Counted from the stretch's first letter, positions 1 through 7,422 are shown. The stretch is 64,000 nucleotides of DNA from M3007 sp033764075 (GCA_033764075.1 JANRJH010000013.1:1-64000); one strand, 5' to 3'. Made by a program: numbers and translations. Notes: generated from the sequence alone by a model not told the origin.

Positions 1-126
1 AACGAGGAGATACAAAGTTGGTCGCATGTGTACAACCACCTGCGGCCGCACGAAAACCTGGGGAACAGCACCCCGGAACAGTATGAGAACAAAAAAGAGG
101 TTCTCTATTATTCAGTGGCCTCGTGA
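1..126 (+). pseudogene. IS3-type transposase (integrase core) C-terminal fragment
   Basis: Frame 1 is open from the window edge to the TGA at 124-126 and encodes 41 residues containing YNHLRPHENLGNSTPEQY. This matches the C-terminal signature of IS3-family OrfB and related DDE integrase-core transposases (YN..RPH..LG..TP..). The rest of the gene lies outside the window, so it may be intact upstream; 'fragment' describes only what is visible. Its last codons overlap, on the opposite strand, the end of the PIN-domain gene at 108-389, which suggests that the element's edge truncated that toxin gene. The family call is firm for so short a piece; the exact IS group cannot be told. Confidence 0.75.
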
Positions 127-389
127 TTGGGGAAGGCTACAGCCTGAGCTTCTCCTGGGTCAAGTACAACTTTCAATTCGTTAAGCAAAGTACAGGGCGC
201 TGGTTCTGTTACTTCAATCCAATCGGCAAAAATAATAGCTTGTATATCAATTCCGAAATGCTGCAATTCAAGCAGTTCAGTATAGACTGCCTGGGGTATA
301 ATGATATTGTCAAACAGCTGCTTGAGCAACCACAGGCGCTCCACGCGAACAAGAGCACTGACCGTTGTGGTGTCGCTAACGACGATCAT
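108..389 (-). pseudogene. DUF3368-type PIN toxin, C-terminally truncated
   Basis: This 93-residue product looks like the N-terminal two thirds of a DUF3368 PIN-domain protein. It starts MIVVSDTT with the first catalytic Asp, has a conserved Glu in PQAVYTELLEL and the DPGEAQAVA motif. Family members are usually about 150-160 residues and continue with a further acidic active-site segment. Here the family-like sequence stops after DPGEAQAVAF, and the last residues (PNHEATE) are antisense to the IS3-type transposase tail at 1-126. The start overlaps the stop of the UPF0175 antitoxin gene by 4 bases, the usual antitoxin-toxin arrangement. Loss of the last acidic residues predicts an inactive nuclease; this is an inference. 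Confidence 0.75.
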
Positions 390-664
390 GAAAGCTGATG
401 TGGAAACGTCTTGTTAAACTGCTCCATCGCTTCCACATCGTGGCGGGCATCCGACTCGTCGTAAGCTATCGCTATGCCCCTTTGCGCCAGTTCCTGAAAA
501 AACGCTACGCGCGAGATGCCGGCAAAGGCTGCTGCCTTGCCGGAAGACAGCGCAAATTCAGTGTAGAACCATACAGCCAATTCCAGGCGAACTGCCGCGT
601 TGTCTTTTGCAATGTGTTGCAAAATATCAACCGGAATGGTAATAGGATCGGTAATACGACTCAT
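386..664 (-). CDS. UPF0175 family antitoxin
   Basis: This 92-residue protein matches the UPF0175 family, small helix-turn-helix-like proteins that pair with DUF3368 PIN toxins. The core reads AVWFYTEFALSSGKAAAFAGISRVAFFQEL, written here only as a landmark in two parts: AVWFYTEFALSSGKAAA and FAGISRVAFFQEL. The family typically shows LY..g.lSlgkAaelag.sr.eF...L. It is the first gene of a two-gene operon and overlaps the PIN gene by 4 bases (386-389). A Bacteroidota promoter lies upstream (692-722) inside a 122-bp repeat. It is expected to neutralise and autorepress the toxin module. It is intact even though its toxin partner is truncated. Confidence 0.8.
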   Translation of the reverse strand: MSRITDPITIPVDILQHIAKDNAAVRLELAVWFYTEFALSSGKAAAFAGISRVAFFQELAQRGIAIAYDESDARHDVEAMEQFNKTFPHQLS

Positions 665-691
665 GTCTTACGGTTAACTTAATGTACTATG

Positions 692-722
692 CAAAGATAC
701 GAAAAAATGATCCGAGTTACAA
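692..722 (-). promoter_or_regulatory. Promoter of the UPF0175/PIN module
   Basis: On the minus strand TATCTTTG (692-699) matches the Bacteroidota -7 box TAnnTTTG, and TTG (720-722) lies 20 bases upstream, the expected -33 position. The UPF0175 ATG at 664 follows after a leader of about 20 bases. The site lies within a repeat duplicated at 3235-3356. Confidence 0.7.
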
Positions 723-813
723 GAAGTATCCAACTGAGTCGATCCTCAACCGTGCCTGGTGGTCACTTTTTACCCAATGTGCACACCAACTTGCACTAAA
801 AGTTTACCACCCC
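692..813. repeat. 122-bp direct repeat, copy 1
   Basis: This segment is nearly identical to 3235-3356, with the same length and no gaps by eye and only scattered substitutions. Its left edge is the -7 box of the UPF0175 operon; its right edge runs into a stretch of C residues just before an Rpn-type transposase remnant. Copy 2 has the same relation to the DUF6922/AbiEii operon. No open frame is evident in it. Confidence 0.85.
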
Positions 814-831
814 AACCCCAAAACCCACCAT

Positions 832-1173
832 TCACAACCCCGCAATCTCCGCATCGGTAAGCCCGGTGTACCGCCGGATTTTTTCCACCGGCTCGCCGTC
901 TGCCTTCATTTGCCGGGCGATTTCGAGGTTTCGCGCTTGCATCCCTTCTATTTTTCCCTCTATTTTTCCCTCTATTTTTCCCTCTATTTTTCCCTCAGCT
1001 TTTCCCTCCCCCCGTCCTTCCATGTACGACGTATCTATCACATTTTTCAAATCCCGGTAATACTTCAGACGCTGTTCGTAGCCCTGCCGCTCTTCCGGGG
1101 TAAATTTTGCGATTTCCGCCACCGAGAACAGTTTCGCAAACATAATGGACGAAAAAATGATCCATTTTGACAA
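832..1173 (-). pseudogene. Rpn-type PD-(D/E)XK transposase remnant 1 (C-terminal part)
   Basis: The frame encodes AKLFSVAEIAKFTPEER, then a Y..RLKYYRDLKNVIDT segment and a Gly/Glu/Lys-rich tail ending TGLTDAEIAGL. This is the C-terminal tail typical of Rpn/PD-(D/E)XK-family putative transposases (usually about 280-320 aa). The nuclease domain itself is absent, and the first ten residues are unrelated to the family. The tail contains a GKIE repeat produced by a 12-bp tandem DNA repeat (about 947-1010). The same sequence recurs at 1931-2185 and in part at 3357-3425. I read it as a decayed or recombined fragment. Confidence 0.7.
947..1010. repeat. 12-bp tandem repeat within the transposase remnant
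   Basis: Four to five copies of CTATTTTTCCCT (plus strand) encode GKIE repeats on the minus strand. The second remnant, at 1931-2308, lacks this expansion, so copy number has changed by slippage after duplication. Confidence 0.85.
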
Positions 1174-1181
1174 AAATTCAT

Positions 1182-1189
1182 TAACTTTG
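1182..1189 (+). promoter_or_regulatory. -7 box for the DUF433/DUF5615 module
   Basis: TAACTTTG at 1182-1189 fits TAnnTTTG and lies 8 bases before the ATG at 1198. A TTG at 1167-1169 is only 12 bases upstream, closer than usual. If the -7 box is used, the mRNA starts very near 1198, which favours the internal ATG at 1210 as the start or a leaderless message. Confidence 0.5.
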
Positions 1190-1197
1190 CATAATCA

Positions 1198-1446
1198 ATG
1201 GCTTTACATATGAATGAAGATCTGCTCAGTAGAATCACTGTTGACCCGAAAATTTGCCACGGCAAGCCCACTATCCGGGGTTTGCGCTACCCGGTAGAAC
1301 ACATCCTTGATTTGCTGGCTTCCAATATGACGCATGCGCAAATATTAGAGGATTTTGAAGATTTGGAGGAAGAGGACCTGCTCGCTTGCCTCCTTTTTGC
1401 TAAAAGAGTAATTCAGGTAAAAAATATCGGCAAGCTGGTTGCATGA
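1198..1446 (+). CDS. DUF433 family antitoxin
   Basis: The 82-residue product (or 78 if translation starts at the ATG at 1210) has the DUF433 signature: RITVDPKICHGKPTIRG, then YPVEHILDLLAS and an acidic segment with a helix-turn-helix-like core. DUF433 proteins pair with DUF5615 (Mut7-C-like PIN) proteins, and that partner follows directly with a 4-base ATGA overlap (1443-1446). Expected role: antitoxin and autorepressor of the module. The second ATG puts MNEDLLSRITVDP at the usual family N-terminus and is probably the true start. Function is assigned from family and gene pairing. Confidence 0.85.
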   Translation: MALHMNEDLLSRITVDPKICHGKPTIRGLRYPVEHILDLLASNMTHAQILEDFEDLEEEDLLACLLFAKRVIQVKNIGKLVA

Positions 1447-1796
1447 AGTTTTTAGTAGATGCCCAGTTGCCCAAAAAACTAGCCCGTTGGTTTTCGGCCA
1501 GGGGGTACGACGCAATCCATACACTGGATTTACCTGAAAAAAATAAAACATCGGATGAACAAATAATCGAATTGTCACTCAAAGAGCGCCGGATTGTAAT
1601 CTCCAAAGATTCAGATTTTTACGACATGTATTTTCAAAAGCTCGAACCACACAAATTGATATATTTAACCGTTGGCAATATGTCCACGGATGAATTGATT
1701 CAATTGTTTGATAGAAATTTAGACAGAATTTTAATTGAGATAGAATATAATAATGTGTTGGAGATTACAAGAAGTTCGATAATTACGTTGGATTAA
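1443..1796 (+). CDS. DUF5615 family PIN-like toxin
   Basis: This 117-residue protein starts MKFLVDAQLPKKLARWF and contains ISKDSDFYDM in mid-protein, the two acidic motifs of DUF5615/Mut7-C-like PIN nucleases (VapC45-like). Its length is normal for the family. It overlaps the DUF433 antitoxin gene by ATGA, so translation is probably coupled. Expected activity is metal-dependent RNA cleavage held in check by the antitoxin; the RNA target cannot be read from sequence. Codon use is visibly more AT-rich than that of most genes in the window, consistent with acquisition by transfer. Confidence 0.85.
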   Translation: MKFLVDAQLPKKLARWFSARGYDAIHTLDLPEKNKTSDEQIIELSLKERRIVISKDSDFYDMYFQKLEPHKLIYLTVGNMSTDELIQLFDRNLDRILIEIEYNNVLEITRSSIITLD

Positions 1797-1930
1797 TTAG
1801 TCGATCCTGAAAAACCTCTAACACCCTTATTTTCATTGCTTTGACTCCCTGCCCACCCCTATTTGCATCGAATAATAAACCCACACACGAGCCGCCCTTA
1901 AACATACCCACCAGCCCCAAAACCAACCAT

Positions 1931-2308
1931 TCACAACCCCGCAATCTTCGCATCTGTAAGCCCGGTGTACCGCCGGATTTTTTCCACCGGCTCGCCGTCT
2001 GCCTTCATTTGCCGGGCGATTTCGCTTTTCTCTTCCGCCCGTCCCTCCTCCCGTCCTTCCATGTACGACGTATCTATCACATTTTTCAAATCCCGGTAAT
2101 ATTTCAGACGCTGTTCGTAGCCCTGCCGCTCTTCCGGGGTAAATTTTGCGATTTCCGCCACTGAGAACAGTTTCTCAAACACGCGGTCTTGCAGTACCTG
2201 CGGGCGGCGCTCCAGATCGGGCAGGTGCTTGAGCACGTACATCCATTTGTCGAATGTCGTTTCCAGTTCCGCTTCCGTTTTGGTAAAATTCGGCATTTCC
2301 ATGATCAA
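1931..2308 (-). pseudogene. Rpn-type PD-(D/E)XK transposase remnant 2
   Basis: The 125-residue frame begins with a segment resembling the end of the Rpn nuclease region (NFTKTEAELETTFDKWMY, then VLKHLPDLERRPQ) and continues with the same FEKLFSVAEIAKFTPEERQG tail as remnant 1. It lacks the N-terminal catalytic part. Its ATG overlaps the stop of the AbiEii gene (2305-2308), so it may be read through coupling, but the product is only the C-terminal third of the family. DNA identity with remnant 1 is very high over about 250 bases, except for the missing GKIE expansion. Confidence 0.7.
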
Positions 2309-2919
2309 AAGTTCATTTTAACTACTTCGATCATCCGCTTCTTCACCTTTTCCCACGAAACGCCCTGATCAAGAACGACCGGCATTTCAGTCTGTTCGGC
2401 ATCTTCAAAATAGGTTAGACTTCGAACAACGTGAAAACTGGTAGAATGTCGGAACATTTGATCATACCATTCTAAAATTTGAATCGGGCTGAACAATTCA
2501 AAAAGGTAGTACATGTCTACAAAATCTTTCTTGCTTCCGCGCTTGGTCACTGCATCTAACTTCATAGGGGCTATATCCCGGATATCGGCAAGCCTTATTC
2601 CTCCAACTTGAACCAGTGGAAACGCAAATGGATACCGATATTGCACACAATCTACTTTAATACCGTTTACCACCAGAATAAATATAGTATCGGTTATCGT
2701 AAGTGCCTGCACTTGATATTGAGCTTTGAAATGCTCCAAAAGAATGGCACCATCAAACGGTTGATGGGTAAACAAATCAAGATCAATGGAAAGTCGATGC
2801 CCCATTTGCAACGCTAGTGCCGTGCCACCCACCAAAAAATTGGGCGCTAAAAAAGGCTCCAGCATCAATGACCTCAATAATTCCAGTGTGCCGGGTTCGA
2901 CTGCGCGTAGGTGTAACAT
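2305..2919 (-). CDS. Nucleotidyltransferase AbiEii/AbiGii-type toxin
   Basis: The 204-residue protein has the AbiEii nucleotidyltransferase signature: FLVGGTALALQMGHR followed by SIDLDLFT (the GG and D-x-D metal-binding motifs). Later comes APMKLDAVTKRGSKKDF with the conserved Lys/Asp of the family. AbiEii-like proteins are toxins of type IV-like abortive-infection/toxin-antitoxin systems that modify tRNA or similar targets with nucleotides. The upstream DUF6922 gene overlaps it by 46 bases and is the probable partner. AbiEii is shorter here than the classical protein (about 300 aa), in line with the small Bacteroidota form. No evidence of damage is seen. Confidence 0.8.
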   Translation of the reverse strand: MLHLRAVEPGTLELLRSLMLEPFLAPNFLVGGTALALQMGHRLSIDLDLFTHQPFDGAILLEHFKAQYQVQALTITDTIFILVVNGIKVDCVQYRYPFAFPLVQVGGIRLADIRDIAPMKLDAVTKRGSKKDFVDMYYLFELFSPIQILEWYDQMFRHSTSFHVVRSLTYFEDAEQTEMPVVLDQGVSWEKVKKRMIEVVKMNF

Positions 2920-3206
2920 CTGAAATCTTCGATAGGAACGTCAAAATAGGCAGCACAAAAGTGCAGCGACCGCTTGTCCAAATAACGCAGTTGCAGAACA
3001 GTGTTCAAAAGTGTTTGGCGATCGTAGAGCCGGTTTAGCAAGCGCCAGTCCGACACCATGCCGTGCGACAGCACTCTTTCTATAACGTATGCTTTGCTTT
3101 TTTCTAAATCAATTCGGGCAGGATCGGCATCCCAGAATAAATAGCCGTTGAAATCAGTTGCTTTGATTTCTTCAATGGCAGGTCTTTTATCACTGCTTTC
3201 TGTCAT
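2874..3206 (-). CDS. DUF6922 domain protein, probable AbiEii partner/antitoxin
   Basis: This 110-residue protein fits the DUF6922 family of small Bacteroidota proteins: FNGYLFWDADPARID near residue 20, a helical middle, and FDVPIEDFRCYTYAQSNPAH near the C-terminus. Such genes commonly precede AbiEii-type nucleotidyltransferases. Here the two overlap by 46 bases in different frames, which argues for coupled translation. The antitoxin role is inferred from this pairing, not from a recognised DNA-binding motif. The promoter at 3235-3265 lies inside the second copy of the 122-bp repeat. Confidence 0.7.
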   Translation of the reverse strand: MTESSDKRPAIEEIKATDFNGYLFWDADPARIDLEKSKAYVIERVLSHGMVSDWRLLNRLYDRQTLLNTVLQLRYLDKRSLHFCAAYFDVPIEDFRCYTYAQSNPAHWNY

Positions 3207-3234
3207 TTTCTTCTTGAATGTATGTAACCGGATT

Positions 3235-3265
3235 CAAAGATACGAAAAAATGATCCGGTTTACAA
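3235..3265 (-). promoter_or_regulatory. Promoter of the DUF6922/AbiEii module
   Basis: TATCTTTG (3235-3242, minus strand) with TTG (3263-3265) 20 bases upstream is the same promoter, at the same spacing, as that at 692-722. It lies 28 bases before the ATG at 3206. Confidence 0.7.
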
Positions 3266-3356
3266 GAAGTATACAACTGAGTCTATCCTGAACCGCGCCT
3301 GGTGGTCACTTATCACCCAATGTGCACAACAACTTGCACTAAAAGTTTACCACCCC
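3235..3356. repeat. 122-bp direct repeat, copy 2
   Basis: This is the second copy of the repeat at 692-813. It occupies the start of the 418-base gene-free stretch 3207-3624. The remainder of that stretch holds transposase remnant 3, another -7 box (3476-3483) and the leader of the secreted-protein gene; nothing else is recognisable. Confidence 0.85.
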
Positions 3357-3458
3357 CTGCCGCTCTTCCGGGGTAAATTTGGCGATTTCCGCCACCGAGA
3401 ACAGTTTCTCAAACACGCGGTCGGTGAAAGGGTTGATGTACTTGTCTTGCAAGGCCAT
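3339..3458 (-). pseudogene. Rpn-type transposase remnant 3 (39-codon N/C junction)
   Basis: An ATG at 3458 opens a 39-codon frame, MALQDKYINPFTD followed directly by RVFEKLFSVAEIAKF and TPEERQGVVNF, ending at 3339. The first 13 residues resemble the usual N-terminus of Rpn/PD-(D/E)XK transposases (KY.NP.TD..F) and the rest is the C-terminal tail, so about 200 residues are missing between them. The last four residues and the stop come from the 122-bp repeat. A -7 box, TATCTTTG, lies at 3476-3483 on the minus strand. It is too short to be a nuclease. Confidence 0.6.
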
Positions 3459-3624
3459 GACTAAGATGGTTTCTGCAAAGATACGCTTTTATACAAATTG
3501 TGTTGGCAAGGGCAACAAAAACGCCTTACTTTTACCGCCGTGACCGCGTTACACGCAACATTCCTGAATGCAATGTGCGCCCGTCTTTACCCTCAATTGA
3601 TAAAATTATACCATCAGATCCCTC

Positions 3625-5331
3625 ATGAAAAAGTTCTTCGCCTCCCTTTTGTTGGCTTACCTGATGCTGCTGCAGGCCGGTGACGCCGATGCCCAAAAGG
3701 TCGACCTCGACCCCATGCCGATCACCGTTGCCTACACCCGCTTGCCCAAACAACCTTTCCCCGCCTCCTACAGCCAGTATAGTGCCGATTTCTCCGCCAA
3801 CCCGGGCGATCTGAAATCGGTGGGCCTGGATGAAAAGTTCTTCCTCAACAACCTCAAAGTGTACGGGTATGAAAAAATACCCCAGGGAGGCCAGTTCAGC
3901 CTGCAACTCAAACTCTCGGATTTTACCAAGGGCGAAGCAGCGCTCAAAACGCGCAAGGAAACCACCAAAGACCCGTCCGGCAAGGAAATAACCGCCACCT
4001 ACTATTACTATGAAGCGAAATACGACCATAACCTTAACCTGAAAGTGGTCACCGAAGACGGCAAAACGGCGTTTACAAAAGATTATCTCTCGGGTGGGCG
4101 CACATTCAAGTCCAAAGAATTCAGTTCACAAGCCGACGTGGATGCCTACATCAAAAACGGAAAAATGGGCAAGGACATGGCCAAAGCCGACCAGGACGGC
4201 CTGGTCGGCGCCATGAAAGAAATCCATGAAGAAATCAATACCCTTTTTGGATACACGCCCATAACCATAACCGAACAATTGCAAATCCTCAATTCCAGAT
4301 CGCACCCGGATTTTAGCGGTTTTTACAGCGCATACGAAACCCTCCGCCAGGCCTTCGTTACCATGAAAGCCGATCAACCGCTGGACTCCGTCCGACTACT
4401 GTCGCAAACAGCCATCAACTACTTCGCCGGCCAAAAAGACAAGTACATTTCAGACGAAAAGTCCGACAAAAAGCTCCGGTACGCCTGCCTGTACAACCTG
4501 ACCCTGGTTCATTTTTGGCTGGAAGACCTGGATAAAGCGGCCGAATACGCGCAAGCCGTGATAACCAACGATTACGACCCGAAAGACGGAAAACGCGCCC
4601 TCTCGGCGATTGACGACCTGAAAGAAGCGTTTCGAAACACCGGAAAGAACACCCGACACCTGGCCATGCAAGCAACCCCGACGCCGGCGCCGGATGCGTT
4701 GTCGGATGCCCCGCCCAAAACGTATGACACCGACAGCGATGACCGAAAAGACGCCTACAAACAAAAAAGCCTCGGCCTGTCCGTCAGTACCGTGCAGTAC
4801 AACGGCACCGTGACCGGTACCGACGGTATCGAAAAAAACGTGTTGTTCCTGGCAGAAAGCCCCAATTCGATTGGTCTGAGCTTCGGCGCAGGCGGAAATG
4901 TGCGTTACGCCATTGATTTGGGCGAAAAGTATAAAATCGAGTACCTCGATAAGGGGAAAATAGCCGGTTTTGCCTTCGACGGACGCATCTTTAAAATCAT
5001 GCCTTTCAAATCAGCCAACTCCGTCAACCTTGGCGCCAGCAAGACCGTTCTGGAACTGCTGTACGATTCGCCCCAAATCAAGGCATACCTTGCGTATGCC
5101 GATGACAAGGACGGCGTGATGAATCCACCCGAATACGTGCTCTACCACGTCGGCAAAGAGGAGTACACGTCGCTCAACAGCATAAAATTCGCCTTAAATC
5201 TCAACAAAGGCATCAAAAAGGCGTACGCCAATTGCCCGGCCGTACTGGAAGCCGCTGAAAAAGAGGTTTTTTCGCGCAATGCAGAAAGCATTGTCAAACT
5301 GGCGAAGATGCTGGAAGAATGCAAGCCCTGA
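3625..5331 (+). CDS. Secreted protein of unknown function
   Basis: This 568-residue protein begins with a clear Sec signal peptide (MKKFFASLLLAYLMLLQAGDA, cleavage near residue 23 before QKVDL). No domain is recognised. Residues about 240-330 (ACLYNLTLVHFWLEDLDKAA) look like a single TPR-like helical pair. A Ser/Thr/Pro/Asp-rich linker follows (about residues 350-375) before a second, beta-rich half that reads like a lipocalin- or propeller-type segment. There is no T9SS sorting domain at the C-terminus. It stands alone between the toxin-antitoxin island and a tRNA gene. The start is the only ATG before the signal peptide. Likely periplasmic or outer-membrane associated. Confidence 0.8.
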   Translation: MKKFFASLLLAYLMLLQAGDADAQKVDLDPMPITVAYTRLPKQPFPASYSQYSADFSANPGDLKSVGLDEKFFLNNLKVYGYEKIPQGGQFSLQLKLSDFTKGEAALKTRKETTKDPSGKEITATYYYYEAKYDHNLNLKVVTEDGKTAFTKDYLSGGRTFKSKEFSSQADVDAYIKNGKMGKDMAKADQDGLVGAMKEIHEEINTLFGYTPITITEQLQILNSRSHPDFSGFYSAYETLRQAFVTMKADQPLDSVRLLSQTAINYFAGQKDKYISDEKSDKKLRYACLYNLTLVHFWLEDLDKAAEYAQAVITNDYDPKDGKRALSAIDDLKEAFRNTGKNTRHLAMQATPTPAPDALSDAPPKTYDTDSDDRKDAYKQKSLGLSVSTVQYNGTVTGTDGIEKNVLFLAESPNSIGLSFGAGGNVRYAIDLGEKYKIEYLDKGKIAGFAFDGRIFKIMPFKSANSVNLGASKTVLELLYDSPQIKAYLAYADDKDGVMNPPEYVLYHVGKEEYTSLNSIKFALNLNKGIKKAYANCPAVLEAAEKEVFSRNAESIVKLAKMLEECKP

Positions 5332-5375
5332 CGGAAAGTCCGCAGGTTGATTCATGCCGCCGTCTATGGCAAACC

Positions 5376-5415
5376 CACAAAAAAAAGGCTTCTGTGCGCA
5401 AGCACAAAAGCCTTT
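5376..5415 (-). terminator. Rho-independent terminator of tRNA-Leu
   Basis: A long stem (5384-5397 with 5402-5415, GCAA loop, one mismatch) is followed on the minus strand by a run of about eight T residues (complement of 5377-5386). It lies directly 3' of the tRNA gene. Confidence 0.8.
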
Positions 5416-5426
5416 GGAAAATCAAG

Positions 5427-5508
5427 TGCGGGAAGCGAGAGTCGAACTCGCACACCTTGCGGCGTACGCCCCTGAAACGTATGCGTCTACCAATTCCGCC
5501 ATTCCCGC
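5427..5508 (-). tRNA. tRNA-Leu (anticodon CAG)
   Basis: The minus strand folds into a class II tRNA. The acceptor stem GCGGGAA (5502-5508) pairs with TTCCCGC (5428-5434). The D-arm carries GGTAGACGC, and the anticodon stem TACGT/GCGTA closes the loop TTCAGGG with anticodon CAG. A long variable arm and the T-arm GCGAG TTCGACT CTCGC follow. The discriminator is A (5427); CCA is not encoded. It has its own promoter at 5534-5565 and terminator at 5376-5415. Confidence 0.95.
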
Positions 5509-5533
5509 AGGGACTTCGCTTAAAAAGCGGGTG

Positions 5534-5565
5534 CAAAGATAATACTGCAAACACTAACTGTGCAA
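5534..5565 (-). promoter_or_regulatory. Promoter of tRNA-Leu
   Basis: TATCTTTG (5534-5541, minus strand) with TTG (5563-5565) exactly 21 bases upstream matches the Bacteroidota housekeeping consensus closely; it lies 26 bases from the mature 5' end. Confidence 0.75.
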
Positions 5566-5594
5566 GAGCTGTGTGAATTTTTTTTCGACAAAAA

Positions 5595-7253
5595 TCAATT
5601 CACGCCGTACACATAGGGTCTTTGCCCCTCCTCCGGCCACCGGGGGATGATCACCCAGAAGCCATGGTCGGACAACCCGGGCAACAACAGGAAAAATTCC
5701 CAGAACCGGTCGATGGGTTCGGTGTCCACCGGGTTGTTATCGGGCCGTTCGATCGGCAACAGCTCCAGGGTAGCGGTCTGGAGGTATCCGTGGATGCGGG
5801 TGCGCACGGCATCGCGAAAAGCACGCGGGCCGGGATAGTCTCCGGGGTGCATGTTGTGCACCTGGGTGACAATGTGGAACACCGAGCGGGGCTCGAGGTA
5901 GTCGTGCAGGATGGTGTTCAGCGCCTGTCGGAGCAGCCCTTGGGGGTGGCGCCAGTCGGGGCCGAATTGGGTGCGCTGGGCTTCGTACTCGCTTTCCGGG
6001 AACAGCAGCTGAAGCGCGGGAAGGTCGAACTCCTGCGTCAACACATCGCGGAGCCGCTCCGCCAGGGGGCGGTTGTCGGCAGGTTGGAAGCAATCGTTCC
6101 AGGCAGTCTCGCCGTCCTGATTGTCGCGCGGGGTGTTTATAATAGCCTTTATGTGGGTTCTTTGGGGCATCTCCACCACGAATAGCCACCACTCCTTTTC
6201 GTCCCAGTAGATCATGTCGGGCGGAATGCCGAAAGCATTGCCGTCGCGAAAGTCGGCCGGCAACAGTGAAATTTTCCCGCCTTCGTTGAGGTAGTCGCGG
6301 ATGTACTCCCGGAGGTCGCGCTCGGGGTCGGGCCAGATTTCCTGTTGGATGAAATCGCGGAGCGACATGCTGCTCTCTCCGTTGTAAATACCGCCGTGGA
6401 GGGCGGCGAAAAGGGCGTTGCCGAAATTCTGCCCCGGCAGATAAGCCAGCTGGCGCGACACCTCATCCGGGTCTATCGACGCCGCCAGACCGGGGTTGTC
6501 CAGCAAACGGCCAATGGTATCGGGCATCAGATCGGTCAGGGGCGGCTTGCGCGAGATGTACCCGTTGCTGTACTGCTGGTCTGCCTGGTCGCGGCGCATG
6601 TGGGCCAAAAACAGGGCCGGAAAGAACTTGGGCACATGCAAGCCGAACACCCAGTGCTGCACGGTGTCGAGCCCATCCGGCACGTCGTGCGCCAGGGGCG
6701 ACTGCTGCCGGTCAAGGGGCACAAGGAACAGTGTGCCCCGGTCGAGGTGCGCGCGCAACAGCGCCTCGGGCGTGGGGTACGTCTCATTGTCGTGGAAGCG
6801 GTTGACAAAGGCGCCAAAACTCAACTGCCCCATGTTCCAGTTCAGGAATGCCTTCAGGGCGCCGCGCAATGCGTTTTCAAACAGGCGGGGCTGCCCCAGG
6901 TCTTCCTGGCGCCTGACCTCTGCCGGGTCAACCTGCCAACCCAGGTTCATGAGCCGGTACTCCTCGCGGATCACGCGCTTGAGGATGGCCTCGTAGGGGT
7001 TGTCCGGATCGGGCGACTGAAACTGCGCGCGCAACCAGGCCTGTGCATCCGGATCCAGGGAAAACTGCGCGCCGATGTACAACAAGGTACGCCGTTCGGT
7101 GTCGGTAATCCGGTATCCGTCCTGCGCTTTTTGATAGATCTGCTGGATACCGTCCAGGGTGATGGGCTGACCGTCGGCGCTGAAAGCGCGGGCCAAGTCG
7201 AGCAGGTTGCGTTCGTAACGAACGCGCCGGATGATCTGGTACTGTCGGCTCAT
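5595..7253 (-). CDS. Orphan 552-residue protein of unknown function
   Basis: A single long frame in genome-typical codons, starting MSRQYQIIRRVRYERN. It has no signal peptide, no membrane segment and no motif I recognise. It is rich in Pro, Asp, Arg and aromatic residues. The N-terminal 130 residues look helical; the middle contains GLHVPKFFPALFLAHMRRDQ and a beta-rich part near YWDEKEWWLFVVEMP. A -7 box TACATTTG (7277-7284, minus strand) lies 24 bases upstream of the ATG, supporting the start and an independent transcript. Its neighbours (tRNA-Leu and a divergent GT9 gene) do not suggest a role. It could be a cytoplasmic enzyme of a lineage-restricted family. Confidence 0.75.
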   Translation of the reverse strand: MSRQYQIIRRVRYERNLLDLARAFSADGQPITLDGIQQIYQKAQDGYRITDTERRTLLYIGAQFSLDPDAQAWLRAQFQSPDPDNPYEAILKRVIREEYRLMNLGWQVDPAEVRRQEDLGQPRLFENALRGALKAFLNWNMGQLSFGAFVNRFHDNETYPTPEALLRAHLDRGTLFLVPLDRQQSPLAHDVPDGLDTVQHWVFGLHVPKFFPALFLAHMRRDQADQQYSNGYISRKPPLTDLMPDTIGRLLDNPGLAASIDPDEVSRQLAYLPGQNFGNALFAALHGGIYNGESSMSLRDFIQQEIWPDPERDLREYIRDYLNEGGKISLLPADFRDGNAFGIPPDMIYWDEKEWWLFVVEMPQRTHIKAIINTPRDNQDGETAWNDCFQPADNRPLAERLRDVLTQEFDLPALQLLFPESEYEAQRTQFGPDWRHPQGLLRQALNTILHDYLEPRSVFHIVTQVHNMHPGDYPGPRAFRDAVRTRIHGYLQTATLELLPIERPDNNPVDTEPIDRFWEFFLLLPGLSDHGFWVIIPRWPEEGQRPYVYGVN

Positions 7254-7276
7254 GGAATACAGATGTTTGGTTTGTA

Positions 7277-7284
7277 CAAATGTA
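7277..7284 (-). promoter_or_regulatory. -7 box of the 552-residue orphan gene
   Basis: TACATTTG on the minus strand matches TAnnTTTG; no clear TTG is seen 20-23 bases upstream. Confidence 0.5.
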
Positions 7285-7422
7285 CCCCCCGCCGCATTCC
7301 TGACAGGTTAACTTTTCTTGAAGTTTCGCAAGCGCCACCCGCCGGAATACGTACGCCCTACCCTATCCTTCTCACCAATCCCGAAAACACCTATTTTCAC
7401 CCCGCCAAACCCAAGCGCACAT

